A DNA stretch of 60,152 nucleotides from IMG/VR virus record IMGVR_UViG_3300048797_000033, positions 1 through 60,152 of that record; one strand, written 5' to 3'. Positions 46,499 to 56,996 of this stretch are shown here, piece by piece. Each line of letters begins with the position of its first letter. Position 1 is the first letter of the stretch. Under the pieces are notes generated by a model. The model saw only the letters and a list, made by a program, of their open reading frames with translations, was not told where the DNA came from and searched no databases. Source of the DNA: a virus. Both the position numbers and the translations under genes were made by a program.

Positions 46499-47860
46499 AT
46501 GGCTGATATTGGCGCACTTTTACTTCCTGACATAAATCTCATGGGGGCTTATGAACAGAGCTTTCAGAGACAACAAGCACTGAAACAGTATGTCGTACAA
46601 AAGTCAGAGAAGAACGAAGATAAGTTCTGGAAAGACAACACTGTATCCTTGGATGATTCATTGGGGGCAATAAAGGGAGTACAGAATGTAATGACTGCCA
46701 AGCTGAATGACCACATGGCAAAGGTACAGAAAGCCTTTGGCGACAACAAACGTGGGCCTGTTTTTCATATAGACCCTAAAACCAACGCTGAATTACAGAT
46801 GGATGCGTTTAAGTTACAGGCAGAGCAGGCACAATATATGAATGAGATATCCAAACTTAACTCTGCAAGGTCTACCATCAATAACCCTGCATTCGCATCT
46901 ACCCACGATATAGATCACACAAATAATTGGATAAAACAATTACAGGAAGGCAAGCATCCAGAAGGGGAACCGATTCAGACACTCCCTATGGATGGGGGAA
47001 AGGCGCTATTGGATTTATCCAAAGAGCTACCAGGCAGAAACAAATATGATACACCACACAAGGGACTACAATACGACAAGTATGGGTATCACTCTGGCCT
47101 TGTTAAGAATTTCGATCCTAATAACATAGATAAGAGTAACCAGGAGGCGTATAACAGCTTCACGGAGATGGCACATAAAAACAATGCAATTTATGGTATA
47201 GCACAGGCTGATTTTGCTCACGCAGCAAACAAAGATCCCAATATCGTAAAGCAATTTGCCAGTGATCCTGACCCTGCTTGGTCTTATTTTGTAGCTAAGA
47301 ACAGTGCGGTAATATCTGGAATAACAAAGGCCACACAAGAGCACATAACAGATAAACCATACAAATCAGGTGGTTCTGAATATACTAAAGACAAGCATAC
47401 CTTATTTGATGAAGGAAACAATAATTTCACCGTTCCTACCAGTGGTGGCAAGGTTACTATCCCTATGTCCGTAGACGCAAGTGACGGTGGAACCGCAAGC
47501 GGGACGTTGACATCTATTTCTCCATCAAGGGGTGAGGCAACGGCAGTTTATCAGGGGAAAGATTTAGATGGAAAGGGTAATCCTAAAACAAACGATGCCG
47601 GACAGGTAATATATGTAAACAAAACTAAAATACTCAAAGGTGCTGAATATACCAAAGCAGTAAATACCCTTAAATCACAAGGGAAATGGCATTTCGACAC
47701 AAATCCGGCAGAAACACACCAAAACCAAGTACAAAGCTCACCACAAGGTAAGCCTACCTCGCAAGTTCCACAGGGTAAATACCCTCCTGGAGTTGATGCA
47801 AATGGAAATGGGAAAGACGACAAAAATAGAACATGGAAACACGGTAAAATACAAGTATAA
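46499..47860 (+). CDS. Internal virion protein candidate, 453 aa
   Basis: Helical N-terminal 130 residues (QSFQRQQALKQYVVQKSEKN, LKLQAEQAQYMNEISKL-type heptads), then a Gly/Ser/Thr-rich beta-like middle (TVPTSGGKVTIPMSVDASDG) and a Gln/Pro/Lys-rich flexible tail. Its stop overlaps the start of the 2326-aa gene. Probably an internal or ejection component. Confidence 0.6.
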   Translation: MADIGALLLPDINLMGAYEQSFQRQQALKQYVVQKSEKNEDKFWKDNTVSLDDSLGAIKGVQNVMTAKLNDHMAKVQKAFGDNKRGPVFHIDPKTNAELQMDAFKLQAEQAQYMNEISKLNSARSTINNPAFASTHDIDHTNNWIKQLQEGKHPEGEPIQTLPMDGGKALLDLSKELPGRNKYDTPHKGLQYDKYGYHSGLVKNFDPNNIDKSNQEAYNSFTEMAHKNNAIYGIAQADFAHAANKDPNIVKQFASDPDPAWSYFVAKNSAVISGITKATQEHITDKPYKSGGSEYTKDKHTLFDEGNNNFTVPTSGGKVTIPMSVDASDGGTASGTLTSISPSRGEATAVYQGKDLDGKGNPKTNDAGQVIYVNKTKILKGAEYTKAVNTLKSQGKWHFDTNPAETHQNQVQSSPQGKPTSQVPQGKYPPGVDANGNGKDDKNRTWKHGKIQV

Positions 47861-50800
47861 TGGAAGAATTACCTATAAAAACACCACAAGACCTATACCC
47901 TCAATTTGCGAAAGCGGGTAGGCTACGTAATGTATTATCTTCTTTAGATGTAGACGTACCGGATAATGACAAAGACTTCTATACGAAGCTATCTGATGAT
48001 AAATACAGGGATAGATTACACAAACTGTTACCTACATTAAATGTAGATGTTCCAGAAAACTTTGACGAGTTCTCAGCAGAATATGGTTTAAAAAAAAAGT
48101 CTACTTCACAGACTGGTTCTTCGGCTTCAAAATTACCATTACAAAAGTTTAAGGGATTTACTAAAGAACAGTCTGAGAAACTAAAGACAGACGTAGAACA
48201 AAGAAACCAACCACAACAGGTAGATGAAAAGGGTAAAACCGTAGAAGAATTACCACAGGAACTTCCGTCTGGATTTATGGACGAACACAATTCTTTATCA
48301 AACGTAACACAACGACTGGCCCCAGGTTCTAACTCGCAAGACTTTTTACTTCCAGAAGGAACACAAGATCACGTAACCACGGAGGACGAACAAAAAGAAC
48401 TTGACCAAAATCTATTCAAGACACAATCAAAATATTTCTCCACTAATATTTCCGACGAGGAATTAAAAATTCTACCCACAGATTCAGAGTGGAAAAAGAA
48501 ATTAAAGATAGCAGCACAACAAGCTAAGACTAACTCACAATATAACCCAGTAGAAAGAGCTGTTTACGGTTTAGGCAAGGATGTAGTTTCTAATTTTGAT
48601 ATATTAACAAACGATTTAAAAGGCGCAGCTAAGTTTCTCGAAGATGCAGCCCAAGCACATTACAAGGCTACATACGAATTAAAACACGGAGTAGGAACCG
48701 CACCCGATGTGTCAGACATAGCACACCCATTATCTAAGGGTATTCCTGAATTACTATCAAAAACAAAATTAGGAGACAAATTAGTTAATCAGTGGGATGA
48801 ACTAAAATCTACGTTTCCAGATGTTCCCGATAATACTTTTGGAGCAATAGAAAAGGGACTTGCACCCGTACCTGCTATGGTTGCTGAATTTTCTACTTTA
48901 GGTGGAGAAGCTAAGTTATTTGGCATGAGTACCAAGTTAGCCACTGCAATAGTTACCGGTAGCGCACTAAAAACATACAACGAACAAGGCGATAAGCCTA
49001 TGGGAGAAAAACTTGCAGCAGCAGGTGAATCAGCAGCAGAGGGCGCATTGACGGGAACCGCTATGGAATTATCATGGTTGCTGGGAGCAAAGACAAAGAG
49101 TATAGTGAAGTCGGCACTTATATCGGGGGCAACAGGAGCAGCCCTAAACGCAGCAGAGACATACAAGGCAACAGGCGATGTAAGTATCCCCGGCATGATA
49201 GCCAATGCAGCATTCATGATGGGTGGTGCAAGAAAAGACTACAAGGCAGAAGGCAGAGAATTAACCGATATTTTAGGAGATAGAACGCAAAAAGCTATCA
49301 CTAATTTCTTCACCGCACCACAATCAGCAGTAAAATTTGCAGCAGACTACGAGGTAGCACCATCTTATCTGAGAGAGAAAGCAGAAGGACTAATCAACGA
49401 TGCTATAAAAGACGAAGATATAGTCTTACATACCGACGAGAACGGTAAACAGACATTCAGATTAAACCTACAGCCAGAAAACATCACTCCCGAAGATATC
49501 CACAGTTTAGGGATGGGAACTACGCTTAATAATATATCAGACCATTTAGCTATAACGAGACACCTACAAGACCCCAAAGTTCAACAAGAATGGATAGATA
49601 GGATTAACAGCAATCCAGACCTACCCCCAGAGACGAAGCAGATGATGTTACAGCGCATCAAGGACACCGTTGAGGCCAATGACCCCACTCACAAAGCAAT
49701 CGAACCTATATCTAACGATATTGAAAAATTAAAGAAACAGAAATATGACATTGATAACAGCAAGATCCTTTCAGAAGAAGAAAGAATTGCCCGCAACAAA
49801 ATCCTCGACACACAGATAAAAGCAAAACAGGGAGAGATTGAAGCGTTATTACAACCAAAAGAAGCTGCCAAGGACGCTAATGTTCCGACCAAAACCGAAA
49901 AGGTAGGTGGCAAAAAAACCAATGCCAAAACCAACAGTGAAGTCAGCACCAAAAATGCCGATGAAGAAAGGCTGTTAGCCGAAAAAAAAGTAGCGACAGG
50001 CGAACAACCTGTTGCTACTTCTAAACCAAACGTTTTGGTTGATGAAAATGGCGAATTTACACAACATGCTAAAAAAATAGCTGACGATTGGATATTAAAT
50101 GCAACTCCCGAAGAAATAGCAAAAAGAGCCGATGAAATTAAAAGTAGATTCAAAGACGCTTTTGAGAAATACAATGGAGATGGTTCGTATAAAAAATATC
50201 TTAGCCTAAAAAGAGAATCAGAAAATTCTAATGCCGAAAACGGAAACAGAATTGATGCCGAAATAGAGAAAATGGAAAACAATATTCCGAAAGGAGAAGG
50301 TGAGATCAGTCCAGAAGAATATTATGACAGCAGAGAGTGGCAGAAAATTAAAAGAACAGCCGAATTAACAAGCGAAGAATCACTTAAAAAAACTGATCCT
50401 GAAGACTTATACAATATGATTGGATATAGTCTAACTGATCCAAGAACATTCGATGCCAATAGTTATTCCCCAGAGGGAATTATCAAGCTGAGAGAAGCGT
50501 ATAAGGAACTAAAAAGCAGAGGAGTGTCTGATAAGGATATTATTCAAAACTCATTATCAGAGAGAGAGAAAAGGGGTGATAATGCAGAACATTTGATGCA
50601 ATTAGCACAGGATAACATAAATAAATTAAAACAATTCGGGGGAAAAGAAGAATCAACCACCAAACAATTACCCGAACTGGTAGGTGACAAAACAACACCG
50701 ACTGAAACAAAAGCTGACCTCACGCCTAAAGTAGAACCTGAAATATCTGAACCAAAGCCTGAACCTAAAACTAAAGACCAACTCACAAAAGACAAGGCAG

Positions 50801-53800
50801 GAAAAGCACGTATCAAAAAAACTGTTGCTGAATCAAAAGCATTAAAAGCCGACAAAGAACGTGTACAGCAAGAAATAGCTGACATCCACAAAACTATTCT
50901 CGAAACAGTTGACCCCGAAGCACAAAAATATATCAAAGAACAAGGTGCTGATGAATTTAATAAAAACGTAGGCAGTTACGATGTTACCCGTGATATGATC
51001 GAAACACTCAAAGACAATGGTGTTAATATCGACAACAAAGGAATGGTAACTATCAAAACACCAAAGGGAGAGTTTAAATTTGAAGCAGGAAATGTATTTA
51101 ATATTGAGAAAGCCATTAAAGAGCAATATCCATCTACTGCAAGTAAAGGCGGTATTGCTAATCCTCGACAAGTTGCCCCACGTAGTAAGTCTGGAATATA
51201 TGACGCAGAGGAACTTATCAAAATATACGAACAAAACTTAGCTGAAGCAAAACGCACAGGGAATAAAGAACTTGCTGATGTTTTCCAAAAAGAAATCGAA
51301 TATTTAAAGAAAAACAAACCGTATGAAAGCACAACCGAAACTCCAAGAGATACACCAACTATTATCGACCAAGCACAGACTGTTGAATCTAAGGGAAAAC
51401 TTGCTGAAAATCCAGAGCAAGCCACAGAATCAATCGCAGAAGTAGATAAGTTGTTAGGTGAAATTGACAACAAAGTTAACGAACAATTAAAACCACAAGA
51501 AGATGCCGTTAAAACAGGGAAAGTCGAAGAAGGTAATCAGCAGCAACATAAAGGAAGTGATGCACAGTTACCACAAGAAGGGGACAATAGGAACGTCAAC
51601 ACCAACGTCAAACAAGAAGGCGCAGAAGCAAGCAATAGCGATAGCGTACTCAAAAGCGAAAAAGAAGTAAGATTATCTAAGTCACTTAGAGAGATTGCAT
51701 CTAAAGCAAGGGAGGGTAAAATAAAAAAGCCCGGAACGTTTCAAATGGCTACGCCTGGATCATTAGCTTGGGATGGTGCTATTGAGGTATTCTCTAAGGC
51801 TCTCGAAGCGAGTGCAGATATTATTGATGCTATTGATAAAGGACTTGAACATCTAAGAAATACCGAATTTTATAAATCACATAAAAACAAGATGTCTCTC
51901 GAAAAACAATTCAGAGACGCTGTTTCTGGTATTGAGACAAAGGCAAAAAAAGAATACGAATCTACTAAAAAGAAAATAAGAAAAACTTTTGTAGATGTTA
52001 AGTCGTTAGCAAATGAAGATGTAAACAGGGATTTACTGAAGCTGGCAAGCTATCATGTAGACGAGGGTGCCGACTTAGGTGAATTTACAAAGAGGATAAA
52101 AGACGACTTAGGTGCTAAATTTGATTTAATAAAAGAATCTATCGAAAACCTATATAACGATGGGAAAGAGCTAATAAAATCATTAAGCATTGATGATTAT
52201 ATTAAAGAAAATCAGAAAAAAATAGAGGTATCTAATGATTTATCTAATGATCTATTTAAGCTGAAAACAAGGTCGAAAGGAGATAACATTGCAGCAATAC
52301 AACTAATGAACTGGGTTGTCGATGAGTTCAGTCCCACAAGGGAGGATATGGAGGCTATTTATCACCATGCTGAAAACCCGAATGAGCCAATAACGACTAA
52401 ACAGGAAAAGTTATATAAAAAAGTAATTTTACCATTACAACAAGCTAATGAGATGATGTATCGTTATCTTAAGGAACAGGGGTTACCTATTTCTGACTAT
52501 AATCCAAGGGTTGTTATTAAGCCAAGAGGATTGTATGAAATGTTAAAGACTGGAAGGAAAAACATAGCCGAAGGAAGACTATTGACCAAATCTGCGTCTT
52601 TCTTAAAGAAAAGACAGATAAAAGTTCTCGTAGATGCCGATGGAAATAGGAAGATTGCAATATTCAGGGGTAAGAATGAAGACGTGCTGGGATATACCGA
52701 TAATGTCGGAGAAAATTTAGGTAGGCATAACGTGTCCACTATTAGAACAGAGATTCAAAAAAATATAGATAACAGTAATATAAAGATAGGCAAAAGCAAA
52801 GAGGTCATCGCAAGACTAAGCGACTATAAGGTGCAGACCCCAGAGATGCTTAGCGATATTGCTTATGAGAAAAGAATGATCGAAGACGAAGAGGTTTATA
52901 AGAAAGAGCAAAGAGAGAAACTTGAAAATGGTTCGATATTTATTGATAAAAATAAAAAGAAGTGGACGATAAAAGAAGCCACAACTAAAGAAATTGAGGC
53001 CAATACTAATGTAAGATATTATCATACTCCATTTGCCAATACTATGACACAATATGTCAAATTAAGACAAATTAAACGTGCTGTAGAGTATCTTGAAAGT
53101 TTTAAAAATTCAGAGGGATTTAAAAATATTGCAGTAGGAGAAGACGAAGGAGATATACCAAAAGACTGGAAGCGCACAACTCTCCCCCAGTTAAAACCAT
53201 ATTATTTTGAACCAAGAATAGCAGAGGTATTAAATAAGTTTGACAAAGAGACCAGTGGCGGTCAGGATATGCTTAAAGGTGTTAATAAGATGAACTCATT
53301 TCTTAGAAATGCCATCTTCTTTAATCCTATGATACACGTACCTAATATTACAGTTCACTGGGCTGTAAACAGGGGTCTTTCTCCATTCTTACTACCAAGT
53401 GGTTATGCTAAGTTGTTAAAGACAAGCTCAAAGGCTTTAAAGGCAGTATGGGAGAAGAATGACGACTACCTAAAAGCATTGGATCATGGTTCTCCTATGA
53501 TGCTAGGAGAAGATGGAGAAATAGGAAAAGTGTTGCTTCAAAAATTAGAAAACGAAGTAACAGCCAACCAATCTGTTCAAGAAAAGATAGCAGAGGCATT
53601 AAGTATTACTCCGGTAAGACTTGTAAAAGCTGTATATCAAATGTCAAAAAAGGTTACGTGGGGTGTAAATGACTTTCTTACATTACAGGCCACTTACGAA
53701 GAAATGGCAAATGGAAGAACATTTGATGAAGCTGTAAAAGAAGTTGGTAAGCATATTCCTAATTATAGGATACCTGCAAGGGTTTTAGGTAGTAAGGGGA

Positions 53801-54840
53801 TATCTGATTTGATGAGTAATCCAAATATTACAATGTTCGGTGGCTATCACTATGGCGCATTAAGGTCTTATGGTGAAATGATTAACGATATAGCCAAAGG
53901 AGACGGTCGGCACAAATTAGAAGCTATTGATAAAATAGCTATGTTTGCGCTTATTGGACTTGTTATTTACCCTGAGATGGATAAGATAGCTAAAAAAATT
54001 ACAGGAAATCCAAATGCCTATTTCAGACGTGCTGGATCTATTACGTTCCCAGAGAATATCTATAAGTTGGCAAAAGGATATATCACACCATCACAATTGC
54101 TGACAAGCGTAATGACACCGGCCATAGGTACACAACTTCTCGCAGAGGGTGTTGAGAATAAAAACTTCTTCACGGGTAGAAATATCTACAGGGCAGGGGA
54201 TACGTTTGGTGGTCTATTTTCTGATATATTTAATTACGCAGTGAGTAAGGTTGGGCCGGGACAGTTATTAGGACAGTATCAATCAGGGTCTAAGACACCA
54301 AAAGAAATTTTGGGTAATTTTTTGTCTATCACTTCGCCTAAATATACTCCAATGGAGGGCAAAATAGTGAGAGAACATAACGAAGAAGTAGGGGTAGCTA
54401 ATTATTATTATTCCGAAAAGAAAGAAAAACAGATTAAAAGCGATATTGCACAAAAGATAAAAGATGCAAAAACAGATCAGAAAGCAGGTAAGACGGACGA
54501 CTATCACACAAAAATAGGCGAAGCCAAAGCCATGCTTCAAAAAGCTATTGACGAGAAATCAATAAAGAACGCAGCATTTAGTAAGGAATTTACCTCACTA
54601 ACAAAAATAACAGGTAAAACTTATCCAGAATATGCTTTTAAAGGGCTTAGGGAGATAACCAAAGCAAAAAGACTTGTAGAGATGACCGATGAAGAGTTTA
54701 AGCAATATTATCACCTCGCAGGAAATATATTCACCAAGGCAAATGAAGATGATGTCGTAAAGATAAAAGAACGACTTAAACGATTGGGTATGTCAGCAAA
54801 TGCACAAACAGTAGGTTCACGTAAACCTAGAAAGATATGA
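47860..54840 (+). CDS. Giant internal virion / polyvalent protein, 2326 aa
   Basis: The N-terminus has two related segments (LRNVLSSLDVDVPDNDKDFY and LHKLLPTLNVDVPENFDEFS). An Ala/Gly-rich, partly hydrophobic region follows at about residues 330-460 (LATAIVTGSALKTYNEQG, ALISGATGAALNAAETYKA), as in membrane-active ejection proteins. Long charged coiled-coil and disordered stretches come next, with many Lys/Glu/Pro/Thr. The C-terminal 500 residues include FLRNAIFFNPMIHVPNITVH, typical of large polyvalent proteins of phages and mobile elements. Probably travels in the capsid and enters the host with DNA; no RNA polymerase motif was seen. Confidence 0.65.
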   Translation: MEELPIKTPQDLYPQFAKAGRLRNVLSSLDVDVPDNDKDFYTKLSDDKYRDRLHKLLPTLNVDVPENFDEFSAEYGLKKKSTSQTGSSASKLPLQKFKGFTKEQSEKLKTDVEQRNQPQQVDEKGKTVEELPQELPSGFMDEHNSLSNVTQRLAPGSNSQDFLLPEGTQDHVTTEDEQKELDQNLFKTQSKYFSTNISDEELKILPTDSEWKKKLKIAAQQAKTNSQYNPVERAVYGLGKDVVSNFDILTNDLKGAAKFLEDAAQAHYKATYELKHGVGTAPDVSDIAHPLSKGIPELLSKTKLGDKLVNQWDELKSTFPDVPDNTFGAIEKGLAPVPAMVAEFSTLGGEAKLFGMSTKLATAIVTGSALKTYNEQGDKPMGEKLAAAGESAAEGALTGTAMELSWLLGAKTKSIVKSALISGATGAALNAAETYKATGDVSIPGMIANAAFMMGGARKDYKAEGRELTDILGDRTQKAITNFFTAPQSAVKFAADYEVAPSYLREKAEGLINDAIKDEDIVLHTDENGKQTFRLNLQPENITPEDIHSLGMGTTLNNISDHLAITRHLQDPKVQQEWIDRINSNPDLPPETKQMMLQRIKDTVEANDPTHKAIEPISNDIEKLKKQKYDIDNSKILSEEERIARNKILDTQIKAKQGEIEALLQPKEAAKDANVPTKTEKVGGKKTNAKTNSEVSTKNADEERLLAEKKVATGEQPVATSKPNVLVDENGEFTQHAKKIADDWILNATPEEIAKRADEIKSRFKDAFEKYNGDGSYKKYLSLKRESENSNAENGNRIDAEIEKMENNIPKGEGEISPEEYYDSREWQKIKRTAELTSEESLKKTDPEDLYNMIGYSLTDPRTFDANSYSPEGIIKLREAYKELKSRGVSDKDIIQNSLSEREKRGDNAEHLMQLAQDNINKLKQFGGKEESTTKQLPELVGDKTTPTETKADLTPKVEPEISEPKPEPKTKDQLTKDKAGKARIKKTVAESKALKADKERVQQEIADIHKTILETVDPEAQKYIKEQGADEFNKNVGSYDVTRDMIETLKDNGVNIDNKGMVTIKTPKGEFKFEAGNVFNIEKAIKEQYPSTASKGGIANPRQVAPRSKSGIYDAEELIKIYEQNLAEAKRTGNKELADVFQKEIEYLKKNKPYESTTETPRDTPTIIDQAQTVESKGKLAENPEQATESIAEVDKLLGEIDNKVNEQLKPQEDAVKTGKVEEGNQQQHKGSDAQLPQEGDNRNVNTNVKQEGAEASNSDSVLKSEKEVRLSKSLREIASKAREGKIKKPGTFQMATPGSLAWDGAIEVFSKALEASADIIDAIDKGLEHLRNTEFYKSHKNKMSLEKQFRDAVSGIETKAKKEYESTKKKIRKTFVDVKSLANEDVNRDLLKLASYHVDEGADLGEFTKRIKDDLGAKFDLIKESIENLYNDGKELIKSLSIDDYIKENQKKIEVSNDLSNDLFKLKTRSKGDNIAAIQLMNWVVDEFSPTREDMEAIYHHAENPNEPITTKQEKLYKKVILPLQQANEMMYRYLKEQGLPISDYNPRVVIKPRGLYEMLKTGRKNIAEGRLLTKSASFLKKRQIKVLVDADGNRKIAIFRGKNEDVLGYTDNVGENLGRHNVSTIRTEIQKNIDNSNIKIGKSKEVIARLSDYKVQTPEMLSDIAYEKRMIEDEEVYKKEQREKLENGSIFIDKNKKKWTIKEATTKEIEANTNVRYYHTPFANTMTQYVKLRQIKRAVEYLESFKNSEGFKNIAVGEDEGDIPKDWKRTTLPQLKPYYFEPRIAEVLNKFDKETSGGQDMLKGVNKMNSFLRNAIFFNPMIHVPNITVHWAVNRGLSPFLLPSGYAKLLKTSSKALKAVWEKNDDYLKALDHGSPMMLGEDGEIGKVLLQKLENEVTANQSVQEKIAEALSITPVRLVKAVYQMSKKVTWGVNDFLTLQATYEEMANGRTFDEAVKEVGKHIPNYRIPARVLGSKGISDLMSNPNITMFGGYHYGALRSYGEMINDIAKGDGRHKLEAIDKIAMFALIGLVIYPEMDKIAKKITGNPNAYFRRAGSITFPENIYKLAKGYITPSQLLTSVMTPAIGTQLLAEGVENKNFFTGRNIYRAGDTFGGLFSDIFNYAVSKVGPGQLLGQYQSGSKTPKEILGNFLSITSPKYTPMEGKIVREHNEEVGVANYYYSEKKEKQIKSDIAQKIKDAKTDQKAGKTDDYHTKIGEAKAMLQKAIDEKSIKNAAFSKEFTSLTKITGKTYPEYAFKGLREITKAKRLVEMTDEEFKQYYHLAGNIFTKANEDDVVKIKERLKRLGMSANAQTVGSRKPRKI

Positions 54841-56159
54841 AAAAAACGCCAAGATCATTATTTGGTCAACCAACACTACGACCAACGAACTATAACACCA
54901 CAGAGCCATACGAGGAGGTGGACTTATCTACCAAAGTCTGTATGCAGATTGACGGTGGATTATCTGTTGATTTTGGGTGTATGCTAGCTAAGTCATTTGG
55001 TAAAGTCTACTATCATGTTCCCAATACGGACACGTTTCCCAAATTAAATATCGACTTGATAGGCTATGGCATGGAAGGACTTATTCTGTGTAACGATATT
55101 TGGGAGGTCATTGACGAAGTGGATATATTCATCTTCACATGGATTGGCATGGGTGGATTCCAAGAATACCTTATAAAACAAGGTAAGAGAGTGTGGGGAA
55201 TGAGACGAGGTGAAGACCTTGAACTACTCAGGTTCCAGACTAAAGTGTGGATGGATTCCAACGGATTAGATGTGAATGAGACCACTAAGATAATCGGAAT
55301 TTCAGAATTAAGAAAATACTTTGAATCACACGAAGATGTTTACGTCAAAATAAGCAAATACAGGGGTCAGTTCGAGACTTTTCACCACGCCAATATCTTC
55401 ACCTCGGAAACATGGTTGGATGAAACAGCGAGAGAGTTAGGGGCATTTAAAGAAGAATGTGAGTTTCTTGTAGAAGTACCTATCGAGACCAAGGTAGAAG
55501 CTGGTTTTGATGGCTACGTTGTGGATGGTCAATATCCTAAAATTCAAATCTGTGGCTTTGAGGTTAAAGACAAAGGATATGTATGTAGGATTGGTGATCC
55601 TCCCGAAGTAGTGACTGAAATCAATGAACTTTTTAAACCTATCATATCTGACTACGGCTGTAGGGGTAATTTCTCTAACGAGATAAGACTTACTCCTGAT
55701 AGAAACTTCATGTGTGATATGACTATGAGGCTACCAAGTCCTCCGGCAGAACTCTATCAGAACATGATTTCAAACTGGGCCGAAATAGCATGGCATGGGT
55801 CTATGGGCAACTTCATCGAACCTATCTACACTGCTAAGTACGGAGCCTTGATTATGGTAGAAAGTATGTGGATTGACAAGCACTGGATGACCATTAAGTT
55901 TCCACCTAAATTCAGGGAAAACGTAAAGTTGTCATTTTGCTGTAAGATTGATGGCAACTATCATATCATACCACAAGACATGGAACTGACTAACTTCTGT
56001 GCTGTGATAGGCACTGGAGACACCTTAGAAGAAGCTATCGAGCAAGCTAAAGAAGTAGCAGGGTCATTACAAGCCTACGACTTAAAAGCACACTGTGGCG
56101 CACTGGATGAAGCGGAAGAGGTCATTGAAAAAGCAAAGGAACTGGGAATTAAATTTTAA
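54837..56159 (+). CDS. ATP-grasp-like protein in the virion operon
   Basis: 440 aa. The layout is pre-ATP-grasp then ATP-grasp, resembling PurD (GAR synthetase). VDIFIFTWIGMGGFQEYLIK, then QGKRVWGMRRGEDLELLRFQ, matches the stretch before the fold; VYVKISKYRGQFETF carries the nucleotide-loop Lys (171); CEFLVEVPIE is the hinge; NEIRLTPDRNFMCDMTMRL has E282, D294 and R298 in the metal/phosphate pattern E-x-R...D-x-T-x-R. ATP-grasp enzymes ligate carboxyl groups to amines. Four-base overlap with the giant gene puts it in the late operon. The substrate is unknown; cofactor or peptide modification is possible. Confidence 0.6.
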   Translation: MKKTPRSLFGQPTLRPTNYNTTEPYEEVDLSTKVCMQIDGGLSVDFGCMLAKSFGKVYYHVPNTDTFPKLNIDLIGYGMEGLILCNDIWEVIDEVDIFIFTWIGMGGFQEYLIKQGKRVWGMRRGEDLELLRFQTKVWMDSNGLDVNETTKIIGISELRKYFESHEDVYVKISKYRGQFETFHHANIFTSETWLDETARELGAFKEECEFLVEVPIETKVEAGFDGYVVDGQYPKIQICGFEVKDKGYVCRIGDPPEVVTEINELFKPIISDYGCRGNFSNEIRLTPDRNFMCDMTMRLPSPPAELYQNMISNWAEIAWHGSMGNFIEPIYTAKYGALIMVESMWIDKHWMTIKFPPKFRENVKLSFCCKIDGNYHIIPQDMELTNFCAVIGTGDTLEEAIEQAKEVAGSLQAYDLKAHCGALDEAEEVIEKAKELGIKF

Positions 56160-56162
56160 GAT

Positions 56163-56549
56163 ATGAAAATAGTCATAGAAACGCTACCATTAAAAAAACT
56201 TCGCTACAAAAGTTTGGGCGATTATTTTGAAGATCATGGAGTTGAATATATACAAGTCGCAGAATTGGGCGACTGGCGCATGGAACTTGCAATAGCAATC
56301 CACGAGTTAGTTGAAGATTATATTTGCAAACATCGCGGTATAAAAGAAGAAGATATAATGGCATTTGACCTCGAATTTGAAAAGAATAGACCAAAGGGCA
56401 ATGATTCAGAACCCGGTGATTCGCCTCTCGCACCGTACACGAAGGAGCATCAAATAGCCACAGCAGTAGAGAGACTACTTTGTTCTTATTTAGACGTTAG
56501 TTGGGAAGATTACGAGCAGAGGTGTATAGACGTGCTGAATAGTATTTAA
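56163..56549 (+). CDS. Conserved phage protein with HELVE motif, 128 aa
   Basis: ELAIAIHELVEDYICKHRGI contains HELVE, a partial zincin-like motif (HExxE rather than HExxH). Later APYTKEHQIATAVERLLCSY supplies another His. The pattern E-x-x-x-AIHEL-x-E...APY-x-x-H-x-x-A is familiar in small phage proteins of unknown function. Three bases after the ATP-grasp gene, so the two may act together. Confidence 0.65.
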   Translation: MKIVIETLPLKKLRYKSLGDYFEDHGVEYIQVAELGDWRMELAIAIHELVEDYICKHRGIKEEDIMAFDLEFEKNRPKGNDSEPGDSPLAPYTKEHQIATAVERLLCSYLDVSWEDYEQRCIDVLNSI

Positions 56550-56567
56550 AACCAGTCTAAATAACTA

Positions 56568-56598
56568 TTGCATAATCCAGCCTAAATAGCTATCTTTG
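56568..56598 (+). promoter_or_regulatory. Promoter for receptor-binding/fibre unit
   Basis: TTGCA, 18 bases with a CCTAAATAG half-site, then TATCTTTG, ending 18 bases before the ATG at 56617. A second half-site (TCTAAATAA) lies at 56556-56564. Confidence 0.75.
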
Positions 56599-56616
56599 TA
56601 TTCAAATAAAACAAAG

Positions 56617-56985
56617 ATGGCTAATTTATTAAACACAGTAACAGTCACAGAGAATTGGCAAACAATCGGAGACATTAAGACAGCCAATGTACGTCAGATT
56701 GCGCTATTCATTGATCGTTACAAGCACGATTCTTCTGGATTAGAGATACGACTTCTCGGAATCGAAGATGGCAAAACATTTCCTTTCTTTACTCAATCCA
56801 CGATTAAACATGAAATTACGCTTATTCCTAAACATTACAATATTAATGACACTGATTCGGATGCGGTATTGGTTGAACTCTTGTATGACCTCTTTGATTC
56901 TATTAGCATCCAATGCAAAGTCGAGAAAGTGGGCAAAACACCTGACCAAATAACTATTTCGTATAAAGGAAAAATTTTCAAATAA
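56617..56985 (+). CDS. Tail fibre-associated beta protein, 122 aa
   Basis: Start ATG 56617; a TTG start upstream overlaps the promoter. TVTVTENWQTIGDIKTANVR, then IALFIDRYKHDSSGLEIRLL. The same module forms the C-terminal 120 residues of the next gene (SSWVEMGEIKTSGVRRAVFY). Probably a beta-sandwich oligomer in the fibre. Confidence 0.65.
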   Translation: MANLLNTVTVTENWQTIGDIKTANVRQIALFIDRYKHDSSGLEIRLLGIEDGKTFPFFTQSTIKHEITLIPKHYNINDTDSDAVLVELLYDLFDSISIQCKVEKVGKTPDQITISYKGKIFK

Positions 56986-56996
56986 CATAAACTAAG

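Noticed and set aside
48789-51473. Long minus-strand ORFs (130-197 aa) in the giant gene
   Set aside because: Ser/Leu/Phe-rich antisense translations of a Lys/Glu/Ala-rich gene; not real genes.
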